Source of the DNA: Clostridia bacterium
GTDB lineage: Bacteria; Bacillota_E; RBS10-35; JAJYVN01
Direction: 5' to 3'
Assembly: GCA_027335545.1 (NCBI GenBank)
Contig: DAHWHV010000583.1
Location: 1-7,833 of the forward strand
DNA: 7,833 bases
A program made the translations under genes and the position numbers. Position 1 is the first letter of the stretch, and each line of letters begins with the position of its first letter. Positions 1 through 5,837 of this stretch are shown here, piece after piece. Below the pieces are notes generated by a model. It ran no database searches and had not been told where the DNA came from. It saw only the letters and a program-made list of their open reading frames with translations.

Positions 1-93
1 CAGGGCCGCCAGGGCCTCGGCGGCCCCCGGCAGGGCCCGCCCGCCGGCCTGCAGCACCCCGCCGACGTCCAGGAGCCAGCCCTTCCAGGGCAT
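1..93 (-). CDS. HAD-family hydrolase, N-terminal fragment (LHPP/NagD-like, class IIA)
   Basis: Only the first 31 codons are in the window; the gene runs off the left edge on the minus strand. The peptide begins MPWKGWLLDVGGVL and continues to LPGAAEALAAL. A hydrophobic strand followed by D9-V-G-G-V-L, and then a G-x-LPGAxEAL segment, is the layout of HAD motif I in class IIA HAD phosphatases, where LHPP-like members have DxSGVL in place of the usual DxDGT. D9 would be the phospho-accepting nucleophile. The ATG at 93 is chosen because GGAGG (complement of 103-107) lies 9 nt upstream; another ATG at 100 is in a different frame. The likely role is a cytosolic phosphatase acting on a small phosphorylated substrate. 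The rest of the catalytic core is outside the window, so family is moderately supported and substrate unknown. Confidence 0.6.
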   Translation of the reverse strand, partial: MPWKGWLLDVGGVLQAGGRALPGAAEALAAL

Positions 94-101
94 GTGCCAT
101 C

Positions 102-214
102 GCCTCCGTCCGGATCCGGGGCGGGCTCCGGGGCCGAGGCCCGGGGCCCCGCGCCGGAGTGGGCTCTCGGGGAAGCCCTCAGGGGGAAACCCCGGGGCCT
201 CCGTCCGGATACGG
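102..214. repeat. Direct repeat pair (18 bp, 17/18 identical) upstream of the HAD gene
   Basis: GCCTCCGTCCGGATCCGG at 102-119 recurs as GCCTCCGTCCGGATACGG at 197-214, with one mismatch and 95 bp between starts. The first copy contains the perfect palindrome CCGGATCCGG and also holds the complement of the HAD gene's Shine-Dalgarno sequence (103-107). The spacing is about nine helical turns. This could be a regulator-binding pair or a small local duplication; no regulator gene is visible. Confidence 0.5.
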
Positions 215-447
215 CGCGGCGACGCGGGCCCCTGCCGCCCCGCGGTGGCGCGCGCGGCGCGGTGGCGTCCTTCCGGAAGGGGTCCTTCGGCCAGCGGGCC
301 CAGCGGACGAGGTGACGGTGGCCGCGCCGCGGCCCGTCCGCGGCGAGCCGGGCGTGTGGCAGACGCGGCGGGGACAGCGCGCGCCGACAACCGGCCGTGG
401 CTACCCCCGCGTCGCCCACGTGCGCCGCGCCTTCGGCCGGCGGCGGG

Positions 448-470
448 AAACGCTTGCGGCCCAAGCGCTT
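448..470 (-). terminator. Possible intrinsic terminator downstream of the secreted repeat-protein gene
   Basis: Read on the minus strand, AAGCGCTTG-GGCCG-CAAGCGTTT forms a hairpin of six perfect pairs plus G-U and two A-U pairs, with a 5-nt loop, and ends in three U residues. It lies about 160 nt past the stop at 629. The short U run and the distance make it only a candidate. Confidence 0.3.
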
Positions 471-628
471 CGCGGGGGAGCGACGTCCCCCTGGCGCCGG
501 CGGTGGGCGGTGGCCATCCGGGCTCGCGGGCAGCGGGCGGCCCGCAGCGCACTGCCCTGGATGTCGGGCGCGTCGTTTCCCCCCACGCGGCATCGCGCAC
601 CGCGCTCGCCCGTAGGGCCCCGGAACCC

Positions 629-1972
629 TCACGGCAGGGGCGCCTCGCTCATGGTGTAGGCGCCTGCCGCCTGCCCATTGGGGTTGGGGCCGTACCACAG
701 GTCCCGCCCGCCGGGCGCCAGCGCGAGGACGACGTCACCCCGGGGCAGGGCGGGGGCGAAGGGCCGCACGGTGCCGCCGGGGCCGGCGACGACGCCCCCG
801 GATGGCGCGCCGCCCAAGCCGGTAAGCAGCGTGGACAGCGCCAGCACGCCCGAGCCCCCCGGCTGCCAGAGCAGGCGGTAGCCGTACGGGTGATCCGGGG
901 TCGCCAGGCTGACCACGCCCACCCCCGGGCGCCAGAGGGTCAGGCCGCCCGCCACGTTGATCAGGGCCAGGGTGCCGTTGTTCGACCAGACCACCTGCAG
1001 CGGGGCGCCGGCCAGATACGTCCCGGGGAGCTCGCTGCCGTCGGCGAGGCGGTAGACGTTGACCCAGCCGTTCCGCCGCAGCGCCGCCGCGTAGGTGCCC
1101 GTCGGATCGACCAGGAGCCGGGCCTGCCCCAGGCCCGCCGGGAGGCTGTATGTCCGGGGCGTCGCGCCGGGCTTGCCCAGCGCCAGGGTGTGGAGGGCAC
1201 CGCGGCAGACGTAGGCGACCGCCGGCCCGGAGACCGGTTGCACGGACGCGGGCAGGCCGCCGCTGCAGGGGATGGTCACCGGCACCCCCGCCGTCCCCCC
1301 GGCGTACCGCAGCGCCACGAAGCGGCGCACCACGCTGCCCTGGATGGTCGGTGGCGTCAGGGCGTTGTGCACGACCCACCGGCTGCCCGGCACCCAGGCG
1401 ATGAAGTCGCAGAGCGGGATGGTCTGCGCAACCCTGCCGCCGAGCACGACCACGCAGCGGCGCCCGTCGGTGGCGGCCAGGTCGCCCGCGGCCGGCCCCA
1501 GCGACAGGCCCCGCGGCGCAAAGCGCAGGGTCAGCGTGGCGACCGGACGGGTACCGGCAGCAGCTCCGCCGCCTGCGGCCCCCGAACAGGCACCGGACGC
1601 GAAGCTCTGGAAGTCGCGCGTGGCCCCCGTGGCCCGCCCGTGCAGGTACGCGGCCTGCCACGTCGCCCACGTCTCCACACCGGCGCAGGGCCAGGCGATG
1701 TTTCCGGTGACCGTGTGCCACGTGGCGCCCCCCGGGCCCGAGGGGCAGGTGCCTGCCGTGTGCCGCTGCTCATCCCGGGTCGCCCCTGTGGCCTGACCGT
1801 TCGCGTACTGCGCCTGCCACGTCGCCCACGCCTCCACCCGCCCGCCGCACGACCACTGGATGGCGCCGGTGATCGGACGCCAGGCGGTGCCCCGGGCGAA
1901 GGCGGGCGGCGCGGCGGCGAGCAGGACGAGGGCCGCCACGGCGTGCCCCAGCCAGCGGAACCTCTGATGCAT
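629..1972 (-). CDS. Secreted protein: two Trp/Cys-rich repeats plus a propeller-like C-terminal region
   Basis: 447 aa. The ATG at 1972 is chosen because GGAGG (complement of 1981-1985) sits 8 nt upstream and a signal peptide starts there: basic start MHQRFRW, hydrophobic core about residues 8-22, and probable cleavage after AFA near residue 26. Residues 31-79 and 84-131 are two copies of an approximately 49-residue repeat of the form W-x3-TG-x-I-x-W-x-C, VE-x-WATWQA-x-Y, ATGATRD-x-Q. About 29 aligned positions are identical, and each copy has two cysteines (C42/C76, C96/C129). A Gly/Ala linker (131-140) leads to a 300-residue beta-rich part with motifs such as NGWVNVYRLADGSEL (301-315) and GGLTLWRPGVG (342-352), resembling propeller blades with about four further cysteines. 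Inference: an extracellular binding or structural protein. I do not recognise the repeat family, and an enzyme activity is not evident. It is divergent from the lipoprotein gene across a 293-bp gap. Confidence 0.85.
   Translation of the reverse strand: MHQRFRWLGHAVAALVLLAAAPPAFARGTAWRPITGAIQWSCGGRVEAWATWQAQYANGQATGATRDEQRHTAGTCPSGPGGATWHTVTGNIAWPCAGVETWATWQAAYLHGRATGATRDFQSFASGACSGAAGGGAAAGTRPVATLTLRFAPRGLSLGPAAGDLAATDGRRCVVVLGGRVAQTIPLCDFIAWVPGSRWVVHNALTPPTIQGSVVRRFVALRYAGGTAGVPVTIPCSGGLPASVQPVSGPAVAYVCRGALHTLALGKPGATPRTYSLPAGLGQARLLVDPTGTYAAALRRNGWVNVYRLADGSELPGTYLAGAPLQVVWSNNGTLALINVAGGLTLWRPGVGVVSLATPDHPYGYRLLWQPGGSGVLALSTLLTGLGGAPSGGVVAGPGGTVRPFAPALPRGDVVLALAPGGRDLWYGPNPNGQAAGAYTMSEAPLP
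1580..1888 (-). repeat. Tandem coding repeat: two copies of a Trp/Cys-rich ~50-residue domain
   Basis: Copy 1 spans about 1736-1888 and copy 2 about 1580-1726, within the secreted protein gene. The best-conserved stretches are VE-x-WATWQA and ATGATRD. The cysteine pairs and tryptophans occupy equivalent positions, which suggests two small disulfide-bonded modules. The repeat is evident in the translated protein and partly in the DNA (CACGTCGCCCACG occurs in both copies), indicating an internal duplication that is not very old or is under constraint. Confidence 0.8.
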
Positions 1973-2265
1973 GGGGATCCCCTCCGCGAAGACCCTACCC
2001 CACCCCCGAGGGCGGCGGTATCGGCCGATCGGGGGACCCGCACGGCCGGGGGCCCCCGCGGCCACCGCCCCAGGGCCCTGGTGCCGCGGCGGCCCGTCGC
2101 TCCCCGGCTCGGCGACCGCAGCCGCGCCGGGGCGGGCGGGTGCGTGCGACCGGCCCTCAGGGGGGCACCCTGGGCTGCGCTCGTGTTACCCTGACGCGAG
2201 TGGCTGGTCCGGTCGCGGTGGCTCGTCCAGACGGCACGCAGTTCGGCAGCGGGGCGCGACGGGAG
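1973..2265. promoter_or_regulatory. Divergent promoter region between secreted protein and lipoprotein genes
   Basis: Both flanking genes point outward from this 293-bp stretch, so it should carry both promoters. It contains the perfect 10-bp palindrome ATCGGCCGAT (2020-2029). It also has TGTTACCCT (2184-2192), which matches an extended -10 pattern (TGnTAnnnT) for the plus-strand gene, but no good -35 is visible. No convincing -10/-35 pair was found for the minus-strand gene. Confidence 0.4.
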
Positions 2266-3057
2266 ATGGGAGCGGCAGGCGGGAATGGACGGACCGGGGC
2301 ACCCGAGCGTGGGGGCCCGCGGCGCCGCGGGGCCGCCGCGCTGGCGCTCGCCGGCGCGATCGCCCTCGCCGGTTGCGGGGCCGGGCCCGGGAACTCCGCG
2401 GCGGGGTCCGGGGCGGCCTCAGCCACGGCGGGTGCGGCCCCGGCGGCGCGGCCAGCCGCCCCTGGCCAGCTTCAGCCGCCAACGGTGAGGATGCGGGTGC
2501 ACACCGTGCACTCCACCAAACCGCCGTATACCGGCACGCTCCACCTGCCAGGCCTGACCTGGGCCGCCCACCCGCGGGTGGCCGCGCGGGCCAACGCCGC
2601 GGTGAAGGCCTGGGCGGCGGGGCAGGTCACGTCCTTCGCCGCGGCGGTGGTGCGCACGGCGGCGGGGCCGGGCCATCCCCCGGCGTCGCTGCCGGTGAGC
2701 AGCCTGAGCATCACCTCCCAAACCACGCTGCGCACGACAACGACGGTGTCCTACCGTTTCCTGGTCGAACCCTACGTGCGCGGGATGGTGGGTCTGGCCC
2801 AGGTTCCCGCGGGCCTCACCTTCGACCTGCGCGACGGGCGGCGCTACACCCTGGCCCAGCTCTTCCGGGCCGGCACCCCGTACCTGCCCACCCTCGCCCC
2901 GCAGGCCGGCAAGGGGCTGGCCGCCTTCTCCCCGAGTGGGGCGCGCTGCTCCCTGGGGCAGGGGCCGGCCGCCTACTGCGGCGCGCCGACGATCACCCTG
3001 GTGCCGCGCGCCCTGCGGGCCGTCGCCTCGGCCACCGCCCCACTGGGTCCGGGCTGA
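2266..3057 (+). CDS. Putative lipoprotein with DUF3298/RsiV-like domain
   Basis: 263 aa from the ATG at 2266. The n-region contains PRRR (18-21), followed by a hydrophobic stretch ALALAGAIALAG and lipobox LAGC, with C37 the predicted lipidated cysteine; this indicates anchoring to the outer face of the membrane. Residues 38-70 are an Ala/Gly/Pro linker. The folded part (about 75-250) has TGTLHLPGLTWAAHPRV, then FDLRDGRRYTLAQLF (186-200), the 'FDL-x-tGk-x-tL-x-dLF' signature seen in DUF3298 proteins such as the RsiV C-terminal domain and PdaC. Two cysteines (C228, C238) could form a disulfide. Proteins of this group bind or modify cell-wall material or lysozyme; that role here is inference. 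The start is uncertain: GGGAG directly abuts the ATG with no spacing, and an in-frame GTG at 2200 exists. It ends convergently to the cupin gene. Confidence 0.75.
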   Translation: MGAAGGNGRTGAPERGGPRRRGAAALALAGAIALAGCGAGPGNSAAGSGAASATAGAAPAARPAAPGQLQPPTVRMRVHTVHSTKPPYTGTLHLPGLTWAAHPRVAARANAAVKAWAAGQVTSFAAAVVRTAAGPGHPPASLPVSSLSITSQTTLRTTTTVSYRFLVEPYVRGMVGLAQVPAGLTFDLRDGRRYTLAQLFRAGTPYLPTLAPQAGKGLAAFSPSGARCSLGQGPAAYCGAPTITLVPRALRAVASATAPLGPG

Positions 3058-3088
3058 GGCGGCACCGAAGGCAGAGGGGCTGCCCCCC

Positions 3089-3126
3089 GGCGCACCGCCG
3101 GTGACCTGGACCACCGGCGGTGCGCC
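3089..3126. terminator. Bidirectional terminator candidate between convergent genes
   Basis: GGCGCACCGCCGGTG (3089-3103) and CACCGGCGGTGCGCC (3112-3126) are perfectly complementary over 15 bp around an 8-nt loop. The hairpin starts 31 nt after the lipoprotein stop and also lies downstream of the convergent cupin gene. No U run follows on either strand, which is common in very high-GC genomes. Stem length and position make it a good candidate for stopping transcription from both sides. Confidence 0.7.
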
Positions 3127-3249
3127 GCAGACCCGGAGACCCGGCCAGGCGCCGGCCGGTGGAGGGGCTGCCCGCGCCCACCCCTGCACCCCACGGGGGC
3201 GATCGCCTGGCCGCCCCCGCCCGGACCGCGGTCCCCCGTCGCCGGGGGG

Positions 3250-3267
3250 CGCCGCGCCGGCGCGGCG
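3250..3267 (-). terminator. Palindrome just downstream of the cupin gene, possible terminator
   Basis: CGCCGCGCCGGCGCGGCG is a perfect 18-bp palindrome beginning 9 nt after the cupin stop codon on the minus strand. It can fold into a pure G-C hairpin. No U run follows. It could end the cupin transcript, with the larger hairpin at 3089-3126 as a backup, or it could be a chance product of composition. Confidence 0.4.
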
Positions 3268-3276
3268 GGCCCACCC

Positions 3277-3642
3277 TCAGCGCGGCCGGAAGCCGAGACG
3301 GGCGAGGATCTCCTCAAAGTCCAGGATCGGCGTGAACCTCTGGGTGAAGACGAGCGGCTCGGCCCCGTCGTTCCAGGGGTTGATATGGCGCACCCCGGCC
3401 GGCACCACCAGCTCCTCCCCCGCCCCCAGCCGTCCGGCCACGCCCCCCAGGTCGTAGCGCGCGCCACCGCGCTCGATGCGAAAGCTCTCGACCTGCTGGG
3501 GGTGCGCGTGCTCCGGGAGGAAACCGCTGCCGGGAGGCACGCTGGCCAGCCACTCCCCGACCCCCGCGGGCCCCTCGCCCCAGGCCTGGATGCGAACCTC
3601 GACGCCCGACGGGTGGACAAAGAGATCCCCGGGCTGCAGCAC
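3277..3642 (-). CDS. Small cupin-domain protein
   Basis: 121 aa from a GTG start at 3642. An AAGGGGTG sequence (complement of 3648-3655), close to the anti-Shine-Dalgarno complement, supports this start; the frame stays open far upstream but only as Arg/Pro-rich sequence. The single beta-barrel domain shows both cupin motifs: G40-x4-H45-A-H47-x4-E52-x6-G59, and G75-x5-P81-x-G83-x2-H86-x-N. H45, H47, E52 and H86 are the expected metal ligands, so a metal-dependent cytosolic enzyme or a small-molecule-binding cupin is likely. The C-terminus ends in a helix-like ILDFEEILARLGF. No neighbour indicates the substrate. It is divergent from the GGDEF gene and convergent with the lipoprotein gene. Confidence 0.85.
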   Translation of the reverse strand: MLQPGDLFVHPSGVEVRIQAWGEGPAGVGEWLASVPPGSGFLPEHAHPQQVESFRIERGGARYDLGGVAGRLGAGEELVVPAGVRHINPWNDGAEPLVFTQRFTPILDFEEILARLGFRPR

Positions 3643-4106
3643 GCGCCCACCCCTTTCCCTCGACCGCTCCCCGCACGCCGGGCGGAGCCCTGCAGACTTC
3701 TGGCCCCCGGCGGGGCCCCCTGCCGCTTCCGCAAGGGACCGCGGCGGGGCCCGGGCCGAACCGCCGCTCGATGGCCCCAGCCCCACGGGTGGCGCGCGCC
3801 GCCTGCAGCGCACCGGGCTCGGGCGACGCCTGGGGGCGCCAGGGCCTCGGGGCGTGAACGTCACCTCGGGGGGAGGTGCCCTCCGCGCCGCAGAACGCCC
3901 TGCCCCCGACTCCGCCCGCCCGGGCGACGCCCCCGCCGTCCGTGCCCCGCAGCGGGGCGCCCCGGGGCGACGCCCACCTGAGGGCCGGGGGCGTCGCCCC
4001 GGCTCCAGGGCACGCTCCGGCCTCCCCAGCCCCCTATGGCCCACAGGGTCCGTTGCCGATATAGGGAGGGTGCGGGGACCAGCGTGGGGCGGGGGAGGGC
4101 AGACGG
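3643..4106. promoter_or_regulatory. 464-bp divergent intergenic region between cupin and GGDEF genes
   Basis: No convincing gene is present. Both flanking genes start here, so their promoters and operators should lie within it. It contains repeated GGGCGACGCC near-palindromes (separate entry) and, near the cyclase, CGATATAGGG (4057-4066), which is too poor a -10 match to call. A 13-bp inverted repeat, GGGCGACGCCCCC (3922-3934) with GGGGGCGTCGCCC (3987-3999), could fold with a 52-nt loop or act as paired protein sites. Confidence 0.5.
3821..3999. repeat. Cluster of GGGCGACGCC near-palindromes upstream of the GGDEF gene
   Basis: GGGCGACGCC occurs at 3821-3830, 3922-3931 and 3965-3974, and as its complement GGCGTCGCCC at 3990-3999. 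The 9-bp core GGCG-A-CGCC is symmetric around its centre, like a half-turn operator. A further copy lies inside the cyclase gene at 4251-4260. Three of the four intergenic copies fall within 78 bp. They may be binding sites for a regulator of the cupin and/or cyclase gene. High G+C makes such words less rare than usual, so this is suggestive only. Confidence 0.4.
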
Positions 4107-5222
4107 ATGGACACGGTGCTCCGCCTGCCCGTGGCGTCGGCGATCCTGGGGGCGACGGCCGTCGCCTCCCTCTGCTTCGCCGTGGGCGTCCTGCCCCACC
4201 TGGGCGGCGGGCTGCGGCGCGTCGCCGCTCACCTCAGCGCGATGCTCCTGGGCGACGCCGTCTTCTTCGCCGCCTTCGCCGTGCTGCTCGCCGCCGGGCC
4301 GGGCACGGCCCGGGCCGACTACGCCCGTTCGACGGCCCTGGTCGTCCTACCGATGGCTGGTCTGATCGCGACCGTGGCGGCCATGGCCCGCCTGTCGCGC
4401 CCCTGGTCCGCGCTGCCGTGGGCCGCCGGGCTCGCCCTGGCCATCGGAGGCCTGCTGGCCGGCCCCCACGCCTATCCGGCCGTCGGCCCGGTTCCCGACG
4501 GCTACTACCTCCTGCCGGTCCGCCCGACCGCCCTGTGGGACCTGGACGTCCTGGGCACGGGGGCAGCGGGCCTGCTGGTGCCTTGGATCGCCTGGCGGGG
4601 GCGGCGGCAGCGCGAACTGCTGCAGGTGCTGCTGGTCTGGGCCCTCTGCCTGCCCCTGTATGTCAACGACACGCTGCTGGTCGGTCGCTTCGACGTGCCC
4701 TACCCTCTGACTTGGATCGCAGTCCCCGCCTTCGCGGTGCCCATCTGGCTGCTGCTGCAGCGGCACGTGTCCGACACGGAGCGGCGCCTCTCGCGCGACG
4801 AGTTGACGGGCGTGGCCTCCCGTGGCTGCCTGGAGGCCTGGGTCCAGTCCCAGGTCGCCGCGGACCCCATGGCCGCATGCACCACCATCTTCCTGGACAT
4901 CGACGGCTTCAAGGCCGTCAACGACCGGATCGGCCATGCCGCCGGGGACGAACTGCTGCGGGCCGTGGGGGCGACGATCCAGGCGGCCCTGCGTCCGGGG
5001 GAGGGGGTGGCGCGGGTGGGCGGGGACGAGTTCGTGGCGGCCAGCCTGCAACCGGACCTGGAACCCCGCATCGCCCGGGCCCTGGCGGCCGCGGACCTGC
5101 CACGGGTGAGCCTCGGGGTCGCGACGGGCCCGGTCGGGGCATGGGACCGCACCTGTATCGCCGCGGACCTCCGCATGTACGACGACAAGCCGGCCGCGCT
5201 GCCGGACACCGTGCGGGCGTGA
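4107..5222 (+). CDS. Membrane-bound GGDEF diguanylate cyclase (7-TM sensor)
   Basis: 371 aa. The ATG at 4107 has GGAGG at 4094-4098, 8 nt upstream. About seven hydrophobic helices (roughly 8-30, 40-63, 76-95, 101-119, 145-163, 169-187, 199-218) form an N-terminal sensor, followed by a short linker and a cytoplasmic GGDEF domain (about 224-365). Key features are D231-ELTG, D264-IDGF with VND for metal and GTP, GHAAGDELL, and an intact active-site G305-GDEF309, so cyclic di-GMP synthesis from two GTP is expected. The product-inhibition site is RPGE (296-299) where RxxD is usual. The stretch between GGDEF and VSLGVA is shorter than typical, making the domain compact (about 140 residues). No EAL or HD-GYP partner gene is in the window. 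The signal sensed is unknown. Confidence 0.95.
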   Translation: MDTVLRLPVASAILGATAVASLCFAVGVLPHLGGGLRRVAAHLSAMLLGDAVFFAAFAVLLAAGPGTARADYARSTALVVLPMAGLIATVAAMARLSRPWSALPWAAGLALAIGGLLAGPHAYPAVGPVPDGYYLLPVRPTALWDLDVLGTGAAGLLVPWIAWRGRRQRELLQVLLVWALCLPLYVNDTLLVGRFDVPYPLTWIAVPAFAVPIWLLLQRHVSDTERRLSRDELTGVASRGCLEAWVQSQVAADPMAACTTIFLDIDGFKAVNDRIGHAAGDELLRAVGATIQAALRPGEGVARVGGDEFVAASLQPDLEPRIARALAAADLPRVSLGVATGPVGAWDRTCIAADLRMYDDKPAALPDTVRA

Positions 5223-5355
5223 CGGTCAGCGCCGGCCTGCTCCCCGCGGCGCCGGAGCCCGATCGGACGCGCGCGCCCAGCCAACCCGCTGGCGCTGCGG
5301 GCTGCGGCCCCCTCCCCCTGGCCAGTCGGGGCGTCTCCCGGCCGAGGCCCTTCGC

Positions 5356-5403
5356 TGGGTGGGGTGCCCCCGGGGCAGGTGGGTGGGGTGCCCCCGGGGC
5401 AGG
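5356..5403. repeat. Perfect 24-bp tandem duplication
   Basis: The 24-bp unit at 5356-5379 is repeated without change at 5380-5403. Each unit runs TGGGTGGGGTG then CCCCCGGGGCAGG and contains the inverted repeat TGCCCC-C-GGGGCA. The unit also has two G runs separated by T. Absence of mismatches suggests a recent duplication and possible copy-number variation. Confidence 0.9.
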
Positions 5404-5671
5404 GGATGCCGAACCCGCGCGCCCTCTGGGGCGGCCGTGGGAACGGCCCAGCCAGCAGCCCGGGGAAACCCGAGGACGGCCAGGGGTGGGGGGGGCACCG
5501 TCGCCTCGACCACCAAGGCCCGGAGGTCGGCGGGGCGAGGGCGGACCCTCCTCGGGTGGCGCCGCGCACCGCCGCAGGGGGGCCTCCACCACCAGGGGTG
5601 GCGGGTCGCAACGCGGGCCTCGCAGGTGGGCACAGCGCGTGGGCATCGCGCGTGGGCCTCGACACCCGCGA

Positions 5672-5713
5672 GGCGGTGCCACCCAAGGCGCGCCGTGGCA
5701 GCACCGCCCTAGC
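5672..5713. repeat. Hairpin repeat, copy A (related to the enolase-gene terminator)
   Basis: GGCGGTGC (5672-5679) pairs with GCACCGCC (5701-5708), with further pairing CAC/GTG inside. The 16 bases GCAGCACCGCCCTAGC at 5698-5713 are identical to 5859-5874, which span the stop codon and terminator of the enolase-family gene. This copy has no gene attached. It may be a duplicated terminator or a member of a dispersed palindromic repeat family. Confidence 0.6.
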
Positions 5714-5756
5714 TGGGAGGTGGCCGCGAAAGGCAGCAGGCCGCCCCCGGGACCAC

Positions 5757-5795
5757 CGCGGAGCGAAGCTCACCTACGGTGAGCCGTGCTCCGCG
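5757..5795. repeat. Strong two-part hairpin (8 + 7 bp)
   Basis: CGCGGAGC (5757-5764) pairs with GCTCCGCG (5788-5795), and GCTCACC (5768-5774) pairs with GGTGAGC (5778-5784). The two stems are separated by a GAA/CGT internal loop, and a TAC loop caps the structure. All 15 pairs are Watson-Crick. No U run follows. It could be a transcription terminator for the convergent genes, part of a structured RNA, or a palindromic protein-binding site. Confidence 0.65.
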
Positions 5796-5837
5796 AGGGG
5801 CCATGGGTCAAGAGGGACTCGCACCACAGCATCCGGA

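Larger units (their letters stand above)
94..628. other. 535-bp gap without a convincing gene
   Basis: This gap lies between the stop of the secreted repeat-protein gene and the start of the HAD gene, both on the minus strand. Open frames on either strand translate to Arg/Pro/Ala-rich low-complexity sequence with no recognisable domain. The gap holds an 18-bp direct repeat (102-119 and 197-214), a 12-bp palindrome CCTTCCGGAAGG (269-280), GCGGTGGCG twice (242-250 and 259-267), a small GGGG-GAAA-CCCC hairpin (182-193) and a possible terminator (448-470). The HAD gene's promoter should lie here, but no clear -35/-10 pair is visible. Confidence 0.6.

Noticed and set aside
241..267. A T-box-like element suggested by repeated GCCACCGCG on the minus strand
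   Set aside because: The conserved T-box core (GGTGGNACCGCG type) and specifier structure are not present, and the downstream gene is not an aminoacylation or amino-acid gene.
1992..1997. TAGGGT (minus strand) as a -10 box for the secreted protein gene
   Set aside because: It matches TAnnnT, but there is no -35-like sequence at the right distance, and it sits only about 20 nt from the start codon.
92..2194. A 700-codon open frame on the plus strand covering the left part of the window
   Set aside because: It is antisense to the secreted repeat-protein gene, which has a signal peptide, internal repeats and a well-placed ribosome site. The plus-strand product is Arg/Pro/Gly-rich with no domain, as expected when stop codons are rare in very G+C-rich DNA.
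3643..4044. An N-terminal extension of the cupin gene to 4044
   Set aside because: The added 134 residues are Arg/Pro/Gly-rich with no domain, and the GTG at 3642 has its own AAGGGGTG ribosome site.
4057..4066. CGATATAGGG as a -10 box for the GGDEF gene
   Set aside because: It lacks the final conserved T, and no TTGACA-like sequence lies 16-18 bp upstream.
5356..5403. A CRISPR array
   Set aside because: There are only two directly adjacent repeats with no unique spacer between them, and no cas genes in the window.
4700..5773. Minus-strand open frames across the GGDEF gene and downstream gap
   Set aside because: They are antisense to conserved GGDEF codons and give Pro/Arg-rich sequence. 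There is no ribosome site or motif.
3476..5782. A 768-codon plus-strand open frame
   Set aside because: It overlaps the GGDEF gene in another frame on the same strand and runs antisense through the cupin gene. The product is low-complexity Arg/Gly/Pro sequence.
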